Shown here: in pieces, positions 1-10,466 of the stretch
Position numbering within the stretch: the first letter of the stretch is position 1
Layout: each line of letters opens with the position of its first letter
Assembly: GCA_947581805.1 (NCBI GenBank)
Contig: CANPVM010000002.1
Coordinates: 1-64,000, forward strand
DNA length: 64,000 nt
Direction of reading: 5' to 3'
From: an uncultured Clostridia bacterium
Lineage (GTDB): Bacteria; Bacillota; Clostridia; TANB77; CAG-508
Notes under the pieces: model-generated
What the model was told of the DNA's origin: nothing
What the model saw: only the letters and a program-made list of their open reading frames with translations
The model's database searches: none
Made by a program: the position numbers and the translations under genes

Positions 1-960
1 AATAAATTAAGCTTACATAAGTTAAGAGTAGGAGAGAGGGGCAATTTTGAAAAATGGATATCTTAAATTAAATAAAAATTAATAATTAATCTTCTATAAA
101 AATATTTCAAAAAAATTTTTTTGTAAAACGAAAACATAAAAATAAAATTTATAATTTAAAATTAAGATTTTGAAAATTAAAAATTTTATATTGTTACAAG
201 CTTTAAATTTTAAAACCGAACATTTGTTACGACTAAAATTTTTATAAATTTAAATGTAATTTTTTTAAATATTTTATAAAATTTTTAAAATAAATTTCTA
301 ATTATGATATTATAAAATAATTTCATTTTATAAAACTTCAAAATGAATTTTAAGACATTTTTACATTTAACTAATAAAGTTAATCATTTGAAATTTAATT
401 TGAATATTTACAAATTATGATTTATATAATGTAAAATTGTTAAAATATTGTAAAATCAATGGTTTTTGAAAAATACTAGAAAATGGCTAAAAAAGCGACG
501 CACGAGAATCGATTTTAAGGCGTTTTTATAAAAAAGACATATAGTTTATTGTCTATAAATTTGAGCAAAATACTGAAATATAGGCATTTGCAGATTTTAA
601 AAAAATTATTAAAATACAAATATAGAAAATTAAAATTTAAGATATAAAAAATAAAATTATATATAAGATTAAGAAAAACTTATAATAAGCTTAAAATAAC
701 AAAGCTCCAGGATTAAATATAAGACATTTTAATATTAAAGTAATATAACTTGTTGTCTAAATATATAGATAGAATTAGCTGAAAGTGGCTAATGGCAAGG
801 AATAGCAGTAATTCTATAATATATGGTTTTATTCCTACTCTTATTTGCACAAAACTTTGATTTTGTGCAAAGTAGTATTAATAAAAATATCAAGTAGAAA
901 GTCTTTTTTATCCCTCTACCTTCCACTTAATATTCTTATCAATATTACTTCTACAAATTT
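1..960. other. AT-rich stretch without a recognisable gene
   Basis: This is the region downstream of rho. It is extremely AT-rich and I see no open frame of useful length on either strand. The only clear structure is a perfect 11-bp inverted repeat at 844-871 (TTTGCACAAAA, six-base loop, then its complement). It has no T-run on either side, so I cannot call it an intrinsic terminator. It may be the 3' end or processing hairpin of the rho message. Confidence 0.6.
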
Positions 961-2355
961 TTAATCTTTAAACTTATACAAAAAATTATCTATCTTTTCA
1001 ATAAATTCTGCATTGTTCTTTGTGCTTAACATTTGATTAATTAATTGTTCTGTTACTTCTTCTAATGGCATACTTGACATTGCTTTTCTTAAAGCAAATA
1101 CAGTTTCTAATTCTTTTGGAGTTAATAGTTTTTCTTCCTTTCTTGTTCCAGATTTGTTAATATCAATTGCTGGGAAAATACGTTTTTCAGAAAGTGTCCT
1201 ATTTAAGTGAACTTCCATGTTACCTGTTCCTTTGAATTCTTCAAAAATAACATCATCCATTCTACTTCCTGTTTCAATTAAAGAAGTAGCTAAAATAGTA
1301 AGGCTTCCCCCATTTTCTATATTTCTTGCTGCACCAAAGAATTTTTTAGGTTTATGTAATGATGTTGGGTCAATACCACCAGATAAGGTTCTTCCAGAAG
1401 ATGGAACTACTAAGTTATAGGCTCTTGCAAGTCTTGTAATACTATCTAATAAAATCACAACATCTTTTTTATGCTCTACTAATCTTTTAGCTCTTTCTAG
1501 CACCATTTCTGCTACTTTAACATGATTTTCTGGTAATTCATCAAATGTAGAATAAATGACTTCTCCTTTAATAGAACGTTTCATATCAGTTACTTCTTCT
1601 GGACGTTCATCAATTAGTAGAACAATTAGTTCAATTTCAGGGTTGTTGGCACTAATACTATTTGCAATTTTCTTCAATAAAGTAGTTTTTCCTACTTTTG
1701 GTTGTGCAACAATTTGACCTCTTTGGCCTTTTCCAATCGGAGAAATTAAGTCAATCATTCTCATAGCATATTCATTAGAAGTAGTTTCTAAACGAATTCT
1801 TTCGTCTGGATAAATTGGTGTTAAATCATCAAATTTAATACGCTTATAAGCCTTTTCTGGTGCTTCACCATTGACTTCTCCAACAAAGATTAAAGCTGGA
1901 AATTTTTCTCCTTCTTTAGGAAGTCTTGCAATTCCTTTTATTTTATCTCCTTTGTCTAAACGAAATCTTCTAATTTGTACTGGTGAAACATAAATATCTT
2001 TTGGCGTAGATAAATAGTTTGGTCCTCTTAAGAAACCATAACCATCTGGCAAAATCTCTAAAATTCCTTCTACAATTCTGTCATCTTCACTGGTTAATTT
2101 ATAGCCATCTCCTGCTTCCAATACAGGCCCTTCTGGCATAATTTCTTCATTTACTAAAGGATAAAATCTTCTTGGCGCATTATTTTTTTCTTCTAGTATG
2201 TCTGCTTCTATTGGTTCTTCTTTTTTTGTTTCTTCTATTTTAGAGTTTTCAAGAATTTTTATTAATTCTTCCTTTTTTAATTTTGATACATTTTTTACGC
2301 CTTGTTCTTTTGCAATTTGGCGTAATTCTACTAATGTTGCATCTTCTAAATTCAT
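961..2355 (-). CDS. rho: Transcription termination factor Rho
   Basis: Hexameric RNA-dependent ATPase that terminates transcription. The 464-residue product is of normal family length. It has an N-terminal Rho_N helical domain (about residues 5-35), a charged linker, a cold-shock RNA-binding domain with GYGFLRG and [11 protein letters not shown] (about 105-135), a Walker A loop QPKVGKTT (about 220) and a Walker B/catalytic stretch [16 protein letters not shown] (about 300). The ATG start is preceded on the minus strand by CAGGGGGC, a good ribosome site. It is the last gene before the left gene-free stretch. A terminator at 2464-2486 separates it from the upstream divIC-like gene, so it probably has its own promoter. 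Identification is secure. Confidence 0.97.
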   Translation of the reverse strand: MNLEDATLVELRQIAKEQGVKNVSKLKKEELIKILENSKIEETKKEEPIEADILEEKNNAPRRFYPLVNEEIMPEGPVLEAGDGYKLTSEDDRIVEGILEILPDGYGFLRGPNYLSTPKDIYVSPVQIRRFRLDKGDKIKGIARLPKEGEKFPALIFVGEVNGEAPEKAYKRIKFDDLTPIYPDERIRLETTSNEYAMRMIDLISPIGKGQRGQIVAQPKVGKTTLLKKIANSISANNPEIELIVLLIDERPEEVTDMKRSIKGEVIYSTFDELPENHVKVAEMVLERAKRLVEHKKDVVILLDSITRLARAYNLVVPSSGRTLSGGIDPTSLHKPKKFFGAARNIENGGSLTILATSLIETGSRMDDVIFEEFKGTGNMEVHLNRTLSEKRIFPAIDINKSGTRKEEKLLTPKELETVFALRKAMSSMPLEEVTEQLINQMLSTKNNAEFIEKIDNFLYKFKD

Positions 2356-2463
2356 ATATAGCCCCCTGTTATTTATTATTAAATCCTTTCTTGGATATTG
2401 ATTAAGAAAATAAATTATTTGATTTAATGATATTATTATACTATAAAAATTTATATAAGTAAA

Positions 2464-2486
2464 TAAAAAAGAGGTATTTTACCTCT
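2464..2486 (-). terminator. Intrinsic terminator after the yabP-yabQ-divIC cluster
   Basis: A 7-bp stem AGAGGTA/TACCTCT with a 3-nt loop is followed on the minus strand by a T-rich tract. It lies just downstream of the stop codon of the divIC-like gene and insulates it from rho. Confidence 0.8.
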
Positions 2487-2497
2487 CTTTTTTTCCA

Positions 2498-2773
2498 TTA
2501 TTTGTCAATATCAATATAAACTCTTTCATTTGGTAAGTACATTCCTAATTTTTCTCGTGCGATTTTCTCAATATACTCGGGAGAATTTACATTTTCTTTC
2601 ATTTCAAGTAAAGAATCTTGTGTTTCTTTTGCTTCTTCTATTTGTTTATCATATTCATTTATTTCTTTTTGATAACGGTTTAATGTTTGTTGTTGAGAAG
2701 TAAAAATACATATTACATAAATACTAATGACAACGAATAAAACCTTTTTATATAATTTTTTAATTATTTTCAT
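2498..2773 (-). CDS. divIC: Septum formation initiator, DivIC/FtsB-like
   Basis: A 91-residue bitopic cell-division protein. One N-terminal membrane helix (about residues 10-27) is followed by a coiled coil (about 30-65) and a C-terminal motif YIEKIAREKLGMYLPNE that is typical of the DivIC/FtsL-like family (usual length 90-125). DivIC acts with FtsL and DivIB in the divisome at mid-cell. It follows yabP and yabQ on the same strand, the same order as yabP-yabQ-divIC in Bacillus subtilis, which supports the call beyond the weak sequence signature. Confidence 0.85.
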   Translation of the reverse strand: MKIIKKLYKKVLFVVISIYVICIFTSQQQTLNRYQKEINEYDKQIEEAKETQDSLLEMKENVNSPEYIEKIAREKLGMYLPNERVYIDIDK

Positions 2774-2821
2774 AAGTTAACTCACTTTTCTAGTTTTTTT
2801 TCTTTAGATATAAAATATATT

Positions 2822-3361
2822 CTAAATATATTTTTCTACATTTTTTTCTAAAATCCTTCTTTCCCTAGTCATTTTTTCTTTTTTATTGTGTTTTTTCTTC
2901 TTATTTTTTATTTTTTGACTAAAATTTAATGATGATTTTTTAATATTAATGACGAAAAAAGTAAAAGGTTTAAATAATTTTCGTAATAAAAATTGGCACA
3001 ATTTGATTGGATATTTTAGTATATGATATAATATATTTTTCATGCAAGTAATGATTGAAACATTAATGTTGATAAAATATTTACTAATAGTAAGCATATA
3101 TAGAATGCTTCCAAATAATAAACCAATAATACTATAAATACGAATTTCGCCATTACTAATAAAAAATAAAATAAATATTAGAAAAAAACCTGTAATTAGC
3201 CAAAATAAGATATCTTCTATATAAGTAATGATGTCTGGTGTACGGAAGGATTTTCGAAGGATACGAAAAATATCAAAAAACATACCTATAACAATGCCAC
3301 TTATTCCATAAATAAAAAAAGAATATAATTGAAAAAGTACATTATTTTCCAAAGTCTTCAC
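2822..3361 (-). CDS. yabQ: Spore cortex biosynthesis protein YabQ
   Basis: A 179-residue protein with about four membrane helices in the first 110 residues and a strongly basic C-terminal tail rich in Lys and Arg. The pattern GMFFDIFRILRK near residue 27 and its place between yabP and divIC match YabQ, a membrane protein needed for spore cortex formation in Bacillus. The gene starts about 40 bp after yabP and is probably cotranscribed with it. It is good evidence that the organism sporulates. Confidence 0.85.
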   Translation of the reverse strand: MKTLENNVLFQLYSFFIYGISGIVIGMFFDIFRILRKSFRTPDIITYIEDILFWLITGFFLIFILFFISNGEIRIYSIIGLLFGSILYMLTISKYFININVSIITCMKNILYHILKYPIKLCQFLLRKLFKPFTFFVINIKKSSLNFSQKIKNKKKKHNKKEKMTRERRILEKNVEKYI

Positions 3362-3403
3362 CTACTCTTTTCTATTTAAAATTTTATTTTAGAGCCTGCA
3401 TAT

Positions 3404-3700
3404 CTATTTAAAAATTTTATTTAAGAATCCACCTGTTTTTTTATCTAAATCATTTTCACTATAGGCAAGATTATAAATTTCTCCTTCTACAATAACCTCA
3501 GAAGTATCAATACTTAACTTATTAATTCTTAAATTCTCTCCTTTAATTGTAAGTAGTCCTAATTCTGTTTCTACGATAACAACTTGGTCGTCAAAGCTTA
3601 ATACGTCTAGCACTCCAGATATACTAAGTTTTTCTCTATTTTCTAAAATTAAATTTTGAATTACATTCGTATTTGTCATTTTTCTTTCTTCTAATGTCAT
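3404..3700 (-). CDS. yabP: Sporulation protein YabP
   Basis: A 98-residue soluble protein of the YabP/YqfC family. The core pattern LSISGVLDVLSFDDQVVIVET followed by GLLTIKGENLRINKLSID is the family hallmark, and the length is typical. YabP proteins are expressed in the mother cell during sporulation. The start could be the listed ATG or the ATG seven codons further in (MTNTNVIQN). The first has an AGGAGG-like site upstream, so I keep it. It heads the yabP-yabQ-divIC cluster. Confidence 0.87.
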   Translation of the reverse strand: MTLEERKMTNTNVIQNLILENREKLSISGVLDVLSFDDQVVIVETELGLLTIKGENLRINKLSIDTSEVIVEGEIYNLAYSENDLDKKTGGFLNKIFK

Positions 3701-3802
3701 TTTAACAAATCCTCCTATTTCTCTATATTCGTATAAATTATATATATTCCGGTCTTGTCTATTTTAGAACTATAATAGTACAAATTTCTAAAGTATAAGA
3801 AA

Positions 3803-3823
3803 AAAGAGTCCTTGCGACTCTTT
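3803..3823 (-). terminator. Intrinsic terminator after aspartokinase
   Basis: An 8-bp stem AAAGAGTC/GACTCTTT with a 5-nt loop is followed by a T-run on the minus strand. It abuts the aspartokinase stop codon. Confidence 0.85.
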
Positions 3824-5119
3824 TTATTCTTCTACTAATTCTTTATGCAATTGTTCTAATATGGTGTTTGAAACTTTTGTTGTGAATAACATTGCTATTT
3901 TTGATTCGTTTACTTCAAAATGATAAATTTCTAATTGGTTTAATTCAATAATATTTAATACTTTCTCTAAAATAGTATCATCGTTTCGAATGCCATGGCC
4001 AATTATGGCAATTCTAGATATATTTGTATAAGTAGTATCAAAACTTTTAAAGTCTTTTTCTAATAAATTTTGAAATTTATTTAGTGCAGATGCAGGACAA
4101 GTAAAACTAATATCAGTATAGTGTGTGCTATTATTTTGAAGATGATTTGCTCCTATTTGATTTTTTACTAATGTAGCATATATTTTATAAAACATTTCAG
4201 GTGAATACGTATCATATTTCATGTTAATATAAATTATATCATCATTTTTTACAATGCTTTTTACTCTTGCATCTTCTATTTTATCTTGTTTGTTATATGT
4301 TTTATTTTCTATATTATCTTGTTTAGTATATGGCTTGCTTTCTATTTGGTTTTGTAATTTGTTTTGCTCTATATTGTGTCTTTCTTCATCTTGCAAAATA
4401 GTTCCTGGTTTGTTATTAAAAGTTGATTTTGTAACAATTGGAACATTATATTTTTCTCCTATTTCAATGCAACGATTATGCAATACCTTAGCGCCTTCAT
4501 TTGCAATTTCTAACATTTCTTCATAAGATAGAGTTTCTAATTTTTTTGCTGTAGTAATTTTATTTGGGTCTGTTGTATATACTCCATCTACATCTGAAAA
4601 AATATAACAATGTTTTGCATTTAATACCGCTGCTAAAGCAACTGCGGTGGTATCTGAACCACCTCTTCCTAATGTGGTAATATCTCCTTTTTCATTATAA
4701 CCTTGAAATCCCGCTACAATGACAATTTTGCCTTTTGCTAATTCTTCTTCAATTCGAGTGGTATCGATATTTTCGATTTTTGCATTTTGATTTAAGTTGT
4801 TAGTTTTAATACCTGCTTGCATTCCTGTTAATGAAACTGCCTCATATCCTAAGCAATTTAATAAAATTGCAAGTTTCGACATAGAAACCTGTTCTCCTGT
4901 AGAAAGTAGTACATCCATTTCTCTATCGTTTGGCAAATTTGTTAATTCTTTTGCTTCTTTAATTAAGCCGTCTGTAGTTTTTCCTTGGGCTGAAACGACA
5001 ACTACTACTTTCAAATTTTCTTTATAAAAATCAATAATTTTCTTGGCAACTACATTTAATTTTAAATTATCTGCGACACTACTGCCACCAAATTTTAATA
5101 CAACAATATTCGAGTCCAT
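3824..5119 (-). CDS. lysC: Aspartate kinase
   Basis: It catalyses ATP-dependent phosphorylation of L-aspartate, the first step to lysine, threonine, methionine and diaminopimelate. The product has 431 residues. The kinase domain starts with VLKFGGSSVAD (residues 7-17) and carries TTLGRGGSDTTAVALAA (about 148) and FSDVDGVYTTDP. Two ACT-type regulatory domains fill the C-terminal part. The oddity is a hydrophilic insertion at about residues 248-285 between the kinase and ACT domains. It is built from near-repeats of YTKQDNIENK and YNKQDKIED and looks like an in-frame expansion of a short repeat. It is a single-gene unit ending in a terminator. Confidence 0.94.
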   Translation of the reverse strand: MDSNIVVLKFGGSSVADNLKLNVVAKKIIDFYKENLKVVVVVSAQGKTTDGLIKEAKELTNLPNDREMDVLLSTGEQVSMSKLAILLNCLGYEAVSLTGMQAGIKTNNLNQNAKIENIDTTRIEEELAKGKIVIVAGFQGYNEKGDITTLGRGGSDTTAVALAAVLNAKHCYIFSDVDGVYTTDPNKITTAKKLETLSYEEMLEIANEGAKVLHNRCIEIGEKYNVPIVTKSTFNNKPGTILQDEERHNIEQNKLQNQIESKPYTKQDNIENKTYNKQDKIEDARVKSIVKNDDIIYINMKYDTYSPEMFYKIYATLVKNQIGANHLQNNSTHYTDISFTCPASALNKFQNLLEKDFKSFDTTYTNISRIAIIGHGIRNDDTILEKVLNIIELNQLEIYHFEVNESKIAMLFTTKVSNTILEQLHKELVEE

Positions 5120-5240
5120 ATTATTGGCACCTTCTTTATTTAAAATGATAGATTTATTTAATTATAAACAAACCTATACTTATATTTTATTCAAATAAAG
5201 AAAGATGGTGAAAGTTGGTATAATATTAGTTTGACAAATT

Positions 5241-6348
5241 TTATTGTTTTTGTTTCCATTTTAAGTAAGCATTCATAAAATCGTTTAAGTCTCCATCCAT
5301 AACAGAAGTAATATTCCCTACTTCATAATTTGTTCTATGGTCTTTTACCATGGTATAAGGACAAAAAACGTAAGAACGAATTTGACTTCCCCATGCGATA
5401 TCCATTTGATTTCCTTTTAAATCTTCAATTTTGTCTTTATGCTCCTTTTCTTTTAAGTCTAATAATTTAGATTTTAACATTTTCATAGCTGTTTCTCTAT
5501 TTTGAATTTGAGAGCGTTCAGATTGACAAGAGACAACAATATTTGTTGGGATGTGTGTAATACGTACCGCAGATGAGGTTTTATTTACATGTTGGCCTCC
5601 TGCACCAGAAGCACGATAGGTGTCTACTCTTAAGTCGTCTGGATTAATGTCTATTTCAATATCTTCTGTAATTTCTGGCAATACTTCTAAAGAAGCAAAA
5701 GAAGTATGTCTTCTTCCTCCACTATCGAAAGGAGAAATACGAACTAATCTGTGCACTCCCATTTCCCCTTGCAAATATCCATAAGCATATTGACCTTCTA
5801 CTAAAAAGGTAACACTTTTTAAACCTGCTTCTTCCCCATCTAAATAATCTAATTCTTTTACATTATAGCCATTATCTAAAGCCCATCTAGTATACATGCG
5901 GTATAACATTTGTGCCCAGTCACAACTTTCGGTTCCTCCTGCTCCTGGGTGAATGGTTAAAATTGCAGAATTGCTATCATATTTTCCAGAAAGTAAAGTG
6001 TTAATTTCTAATTTTTCTATTTCTTTTTGTAATTCTTTAATTGAATTTATAAGTTCTTCTTCTAAACTTTCTTCTTTTTCTTCTTCTACTAGAAGGTTCA
6101 TTTCTACAACACTATTAAGATTGTTTTCTATTTTTTGATATTCTTCTATTTTACTTTTTAATTGATTGATTTCTTTTAAAACCTTGCTAGAATTTGTTGA
6201 ATCTAGCCAAAATGCTGCATTGTTAGTTTGCTCCTCTAACTCTTTTAGTTTTTTTCTTAAGTTTGCAATGTCAAAGAGATTCACCCAATTCTTTTAATTT
6301 GTTTTGCATGTCATCTAATTGTCTTTTGTTTTCTTCAAAATCTAACAT
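5241..6348 (-). CDS. prfB: Peptide chain release factor 2, made by programmed +1 frameshift
   Basis: RF2 recognises UAA and UGA and releases the nascent chain. The reading frame starts at the ATG at 6348 with 25 codons ([10 protein letters not shown]...LGESL) and then meets TGA. Skipping one T gives [13 protein letters not shown] and continues for 343 residues, total 368, the normal length. The long frame contains the GGQ catalytic motif ([18 protein letters not shown]) and the stop-recognition region with a [13 protein letters not shown] stretch. The ATG at 6284 is only an internal Met in the +1 frame. The start was chosen because the short upstream frame matches the RF2 N-terminus and lies behind an AGGGAG site. 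Confidence 0.96.
6270..6276 (-). promoter_or_regulatory. prfB: prfB autoregulatory +1 frameshift site (CTT TGA C)
   Basis: On the minus strand the order is GGGTGAAT, CT, then CTTTGAC. The ribosome slips from CTT onto TTT while the in-frame TGA waits for RF2, then continues at GAC. The GGGTGA just upstream may serve as the Shine-Dalgarno-like stimulator known from other bacteria. This is the established RF2 feedback device and a useful positive control for +1 shifting in this genome. Confidence 0.95.
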
Positions 6349-6488
6349 ATTATTTCTCACTCCCTTTTGCTTTTTTACTATATCATAATTTTAGAGAAAA
6401 TACTATACTTTTTTAAAACTACAAAAATTATATATTACTAGATAAATTTTTAATAATAATCTCATAGTTATGTTTTAAGTTGTTTTGC

Positions 6489-6517
6489 TTGAAATATCCA
6501 GTCTTTCGTGCTATAAT
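6489..6517 (+). promoter_or_regulatory. Sigma-A type promoter of rfbC
   Basis: TTGAAA at 6489-6494 and TATAAT at 6512-6517 are separated by 17 bp, which is close to the consensus. The first downstream gene is rfbC at 6591. Confidence 0.75.
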
Positions 6518-6537
6518 GTTTTCGTAAAAAGTAAATT

Positions 6538-6561
6538 AGCTATATTTAATTAAATATAGCT
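6538..6561 (+). promoter_or_regulatory. 24-bp perfect palindrome in the rfbC leader
   Basis: AGCTATATTTAA is followed directly by its complement, between the promoter and the ribosome site (AAGGAGG at 6573-6579). It could be a dimeric repressor operator or an mRNA hairpin near the ribosome site. There is no T-run to make it a terminator. Its function is unknown. Confidence 0.55.
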
Positions 6562-6590
6562 CAAAAAAACTTAAGGAGGCATAAAACATC

Positions 6591-7157
6591 ATGGGAAAAT
6601 TTGCAAGAGAAGAAACAGGAATTGAGGGGCTTGTTATAGTGACTCCAAAAGTATTTTTAGACGAAAGAGGTTACTTCATGGAAACTTACAACGAGAAGGA
6701 ATTCACAGAAATTGGTATTACCACCAAATTTGTGCAGGACAACCAATCATGCTCTAAAAAAGGAGTAATAAGAGGATTACATTTTCAGTTAAACTTCCCT
6801 CAATCTAAATTGGTTCGTGTTGTAAACGGTTGTGTTTATGATGTGGCTGTTGATTTACGAGAGGATTCTCCTACTTTTGGAAAATATTACGGCGTAGTTC
6901 TTTCTGCAGAAAATAAGAAGCAATTTTTTATTCCAAAAGGTTTTGCTCATGGTTTTGTAGTATTATCCGATGTGACAGAATTTGTCTACAAATGTGATGA
7001 TTTTTATCATCCTAACGATGAGGGTGGACTTATTTGGAATGACCCTGACATCGCAATTGACTGGCCTTTTGAAAAAGCCGGTGGAAAAGAAAATTTAATC
7101 TTTTCTGAAAAAGACCAGAAATGGCCTACTTTAAAAGAGCTTTTAGTTAATCAGTAA
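6591..7157 (+). CDS. rfbC: dTDP-4-dehydrorhamnose 3,5-epimerase
   Basis: The 188-residue RmlC/RfbC cupin epimerises dTDP-4-keto-6-deoxyglucose on the way to dTDP-L-rhamnose. Diagnostic stretches are FLDERGYFMETYNEKEF (about 22-38), QDNQSCSKKGVIRGLHFQ with the catalytic His (about 49-66), and FIPKGFAHGFVVLSD (about 113-127). The length is normal. It stands alone here; rfbA, rfbB and rfbD are not in the window, so the rest of the pathway must be elsewhere. It has its own promoter, palindromic leader and terminator. Confidence 0.95.
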   Translation: MGKFAREETGIEGLVIVTPKVFLDERGYFMETYNEKEFTEIGITTKFVQDNQSCSKKGVIRGLHFQLNFPQSKLVRVVNGCVYDVAVDLREDSPTFGKYYGVVLSAENKKQFFIPKGFAHGFVVLSDVTEFVYKCDDFYHPNDEGGLIWNDPDIAIDWPFEKAGGKENLIFSEKDQKWPTLKELLVNQ

Positions 7158-7161
7158 CATA

Positions 7162-7202
7162 AAAAAACAAGTTGCTTTTTAAATAAAGTAACTTGTTTTT
7201 TT
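7162..7202 (+). terminator. Bidirectional intrinsic terminator
   Basis: AACAAGTTGCTTT and AAAGTAACTTGTT form a 13-position stem with one G-T pair, flanked by A-run and T-run. It can end rfbC on the plus strand and the convergent minus-strand gene at 7218. Confidence 0.88.
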
Positions 7203-7217
7203 ATGTGTGTTTAGACA

Positions 7218-7535
7218 TTACTGACATTTTTTAAAGACTGGATTGAGTTTCTGATAAACATCAGTATACTCATCATTTTTTTGAAATGAAATAATATTTC
7301 CAAGGTAAATAAATGCTTTTTGTTCATTGTAATACTCTGATTGGATAAAATCAAAGATAGCACTTGATAAGTCTAGTTGATCTACTTGATTTTCGACAGT
7401 AATACTATAATTGTTGTCAAACTCATTAATAAGTAGATTTCCACTATCCATATCTCCTTCTTCAGGAATTAAAAACATTTTCCTAATTCCTTGCCGCTTT
7501 TTTTCGATATTTACCTTTATTTCTTTGATTTCCAT
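7218..7535 (-). CDS. Hypothetical protein, 105 residues
   Basis: I do not recognise this soluble, acidic protein (MEIKEIKVNIEKKRQG at its start). It has no membrane segment or known motif. A good ribosome site (AGAAAGGAG) precedes the ATG. One codon, Arg13 in EKKRQG, is CGG followed by C. This is one of only four in-frame CGG codons I found that do not coincide with a frameshift. The gene lies between the rfbC terminator and secA. Confidence 0.65.
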   Translation of the reverse strand: MEIKEIKVNIEKKRQGIRKMFLIPEEGDMDSGNLLINEFDNNYSITVENQVDQLDLSSAIFDFIQSEYYNEQKAFIYLGNIISFQKNDEYTDVYQKLNPVFKKCQ

Positions 7536-7679
7536 AGAAAACTCCTTTCTTATTGGAAAAAAGTATTATTTAACTACAATCAAATTATATTCTTTTTTTC
7601 CACATAATGCAATATTTTTTTACAATTTATACTCTTTTATTTGTCCTTTTACTTTTAATAGCATTTGATTTTATTGATA

Positions 7680-10424
7680 TTACTGATTTCTTCCACAACA
7701 ATTTTTGTATTTTTTTCCACTTCCACATGGACATGGGTCATTTCTACCTACTTTTGGTGTATTGTTTACAACAGGTGTATTTGTTTTTTGTGGAGTCATT
7801 CCGTCTAAAGATTTAATAGCAATATCTTCTAAGCTTGCATTGGTAATTTGAGCAGATTCTTGTCTTGTAGCAATTCCGCCCTCTTTCTTTCTAGCATTTA
7901 GAAGGAATTTTACAACATCAACTTTAATGTTTGCGTTCATTTCATCGAACATTTCTCCACCAACTAATCTATATTGAACAACTGGGTCTTTTTGTCCATA
8001 ACCTTGAAGACCAATACCATTTTTAAGTTCATCCATGTTATCGATGTGGTCCATCCATCTTTGGTCAACAATTTTAAGCATAACTACACGTTCTAATTCT
8101 CTTAAGTTTTCAGAACCAAAATCTGCTTCTTTTTGTTCATAAATTTCATGAATTCTATCTTTTACTTCTTCTATAATATCAGAAGCATTTAAATTCTTTT
8201 CTTTTAAAGAATTTAAATTTTCAATTGCAAAAGTAGTTTTTATATCTTGCATAAAAGCTTCTCTATTAACAGGGTCTTCTGATAAATACATACTTACAAC
8301 ATCTTCTGCAACAGAATCCATCATTCGTAGTATCTTTTCTTTTAAATCTTCGCCATCAAGTACTTGTCTTCTTTGTGTATAAATAATTTCTCTTTGTGCA
8401 TTCATAACATCATCATAAGAAAGAACGTTTTTACGAATACTAAAGTTTCTACCCTCTACCCTTCTTTGTGCAGTTTCTACAGATTTTGAAATCATTTTTG
8501 CTTCAATTGGCATATTCTCGTCTGCTCCAAGTAAGTTATAAACGGCCGTAACTTTGTCTCCACCAAAGATTTTCATTAAATCATCATCAAGACCAATGTA
8601 GAAGCGAGATTCTCCTGGGTCTCCTTGACGTCCACTACGTCCACGAAGCTGGTTATCAATTCTTCTTGATTCGTGGCGTTCTGTACCTATAATTTTTAAA
8701 CCACCAACGCTACGTACTTTTTCTTTTTCTTCTTGAATGGTTTTATCGTGCTTTTCTTCTAATTCTTTAAATTTCTTTCTTGCATTTAAAATTTCTTGGT
8801 CATCTGTTTCATTGAATGCAGTTGCTTGCTCTATTAAGTCTTCTGAATAACCTAATTTTCTCATTTCTTGTTTTGCTAAATATTCACTATTTCCACCAAG
8901 CATAATATCTGTACCACGACCTGCCATGTTAGTAGCAATGGTAACGGCTCCAAATTTTCCTGCTTGTGCTATAATTTCTGCTTCTTTTTCATGGAATTTT
9001 GCATTTAATACTTCGTGTTTAATTCCTTCTTTTTTAAGCAAACTACTTAATTTTTCTGACTTTTCAATAGAAACAGTACCAACTAATACTGGTTGACCTT
9101 TTTCGTGGCTTGCTTTAATGTCTTGTATAACTGCTCTAAATTTAGCAGGTTCATTTTTATAAATGATGTCTTGATGGTCGTCTCTTACCATTGGCTTGTT
9201 AGTAGGAATCTCAATAACGTCCAAATGATAAATTTCTTCAAATTCGTCTGCTTCTGTCATAGCAGTACCAGTCATACCAGCTAATTTTTCGTACATTCTA
9301 AAGTAGTTTTGGAAAGTAATGGTTGCTAAGGTTTTAGATTCATCTGCAATTTTTACATTTTCTTTTGCTTCTATTGCTTGATGCAGTCCATTGTTGTATC
9401 TTCTTCCATACATAATACGACCTGTAAATTCATCTACAATTAGAACTTCCCCATCTTTTACAATGTAATCTATATCCTTTTTCATAATACCATGAGCACG
9501 TAAAGCTTGATTAACATTATGTACTAATTCTGAGTTTTCAATATCATTAAAGTTTTCAATATGGAATTCTTCTTCTGCCTTTTTAATACCTTTTTGTGTT
9601 AAAGATGCAGATTTTGCTTTTAAGTCTACAATGTAATCGTAGTTTTCGTTATCTTCTGCTTGTTCAAAATCCTTTACATCTTCTTCAACAATTACTTTTG
9701 CTTTTAAGCGTCTTACAAAATTATCTGCTTTTTTATAAAGGTCAGAAGATTTATTAGCTCTACCTGAAATAATAAGAGGTGTGCGGGCCTCATCAATTAA
9801 AATACTATCAATCTCATCGACAATAGCATATTTTAATTTTCTTTGTACTAATTGATTTTTATAAATAACCATATTATCTCTTAAGTAGTCAAAACCAAAT
9901 TCATTGTTGGTTCCATAAGTGATATCACAATGATAAGCTTCTTGTTTTTGGCTTGGGTTCATACCTGCAATAACAAGGCCTACACTTAGCCCTAAAAAGC
10001 GATATACTTTTCCCATCCATTCACTATCTCTTTTTGCTAAGTAATCGTTTACAGTAATAACATGTACGCCTTCTCCTGTAAGTGCATTTAAATAAACTGG
10101 TAAAGTAGCAACTAAAGTTTTCCCTTCACCTGTTTTCATTTCGGCAATTCTACCTTGGTGTAATATAATACCACCAATTAACTGTACGTCAAAATGACGC
10201 ATGCCAAGCACTCTTTTTGAAGCTTCTCTTACTACAGCAAATGCTTCTGGTAAAAGGTCATCTAAAGTTTCTCCGTTTTGTAATCTATTTTTAAATTCAT
10301 CAGTTTTGTTTCTTAATTCTGTATCTGTTAATTTTGAAATTTCATCTTCTAAACTATTGATTTTCTCAACCAATGGCATTACTCTTTTTACTTCTTTTTC
10401 ACTATAAGTTTTAAATAGTCCCAT
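7680..10424 (-). CDS. secA: Preprotein translocase ATPase SecA
   Basis: Motor of the general secretion pathway, driving unfolded preproteins through SecYEG. The 914-residue product has the normal length. Visible parts are the DEAD motor with MKTGEGKTL (Walker A, about 102-110) and [20 protein letters not shown] (about 208), the second motor domain with [14 protein letters not shown] and [17 protein letters not shown], and the C-terminal zinc-binding SEC-C motif with [19 protein letters not shown]. The ATG follows AGAAAGGAAG. A promoter-like pair lies at 10467-10495. Confidence 0.98.
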   Translation of the reverse strand: MGLFKTYSEKEVKRVMPLVEKINSLEDEISKLTDTELRNKTDEFKNRLQNGETLDDLLPEAFAVVREASKRVLGMRHFDVQLIGGIILHQGRIAEMKTGEGKTLVATLPVYLNALTGEGVHVITVNDYLAKRDSEWMGKVYRFLGLSVGLVIAGMNPSQKQEAYHCDITYGTNNEFGFDYLRDNMVIYKNQLVQRKLKYAIVDEIDSILIDEARTPLIISGRANKSSDLYKKADNFVRRLKAKVIVEEDVKDFEQAEDNENYDYIVDLKAKSASLTQKGIKKAEEEFHIENFNDIENSELVHNVNQALRAHGIMKKDIDYIVKDGEVLIVDEFTGRIMYGRRYNNGLHQAIEAKENVKIADESKTLATITFQNYFRMYEKLAGMTGTAMTEADEFEEIYHLDVIEIPTNKPMVRDDHQDIIYKNEPAKFRAVIQDIKASHEKGQPVLVGTVSIEKSEKLSSLLKKEGIKHEVLNAKFHEKEAEIIAQAGKFGAVTIATNMAGRGTDIMLGGNSEYLAKQEMRKLGYSEDLIEQATAFNETDDQEILNARKKFKELEEKHDKTIQEEKEKVRSVGGLKIIGTERHESRRIDNQLRGRSGRQGDPGESRFYIGLDDDLMKIFGGDKVTAVYNLLGADENMPIEAKMISKSVETAQRRVEGRNFSIRKNVLSYDDVMNAQREIIYTQRRQVLDGEDLKEKILRMMDSVAEDVVSMYLSEDPVNREAFMQDIKTTFAIENLNSLKEKNLNASDIIEEVKDRIHEIYEQKEADFGSENLRELERVVMLKIVDQRWMDHIDNMDELKNGIGLQGYGQKDPVVQYRLVGGEMFDEMNANIKVDVVKFLLNARKKEGGIATRQESAQITNASLEDIAIKSLDGMTPQKTNTPVVNNTPKVGRNDPCPCGSGKKYKNCCGRNQ

Positions 10425-10466
10425 GTTTTTCTTCCTTTCTGTTTTTTACATATTTTCATGTATTTT

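Noticed and set aside
844..871. Intrinsic terminator of rho
   Set aside because: The stem is perfect, but no T-run follows on the minus strand.
6284..6284. ATG at 6284 as the start of prfB
   Set aside because: It lies in the +1 frame just after the UGA shift site and has no ribosome site; the real start is at 6348.
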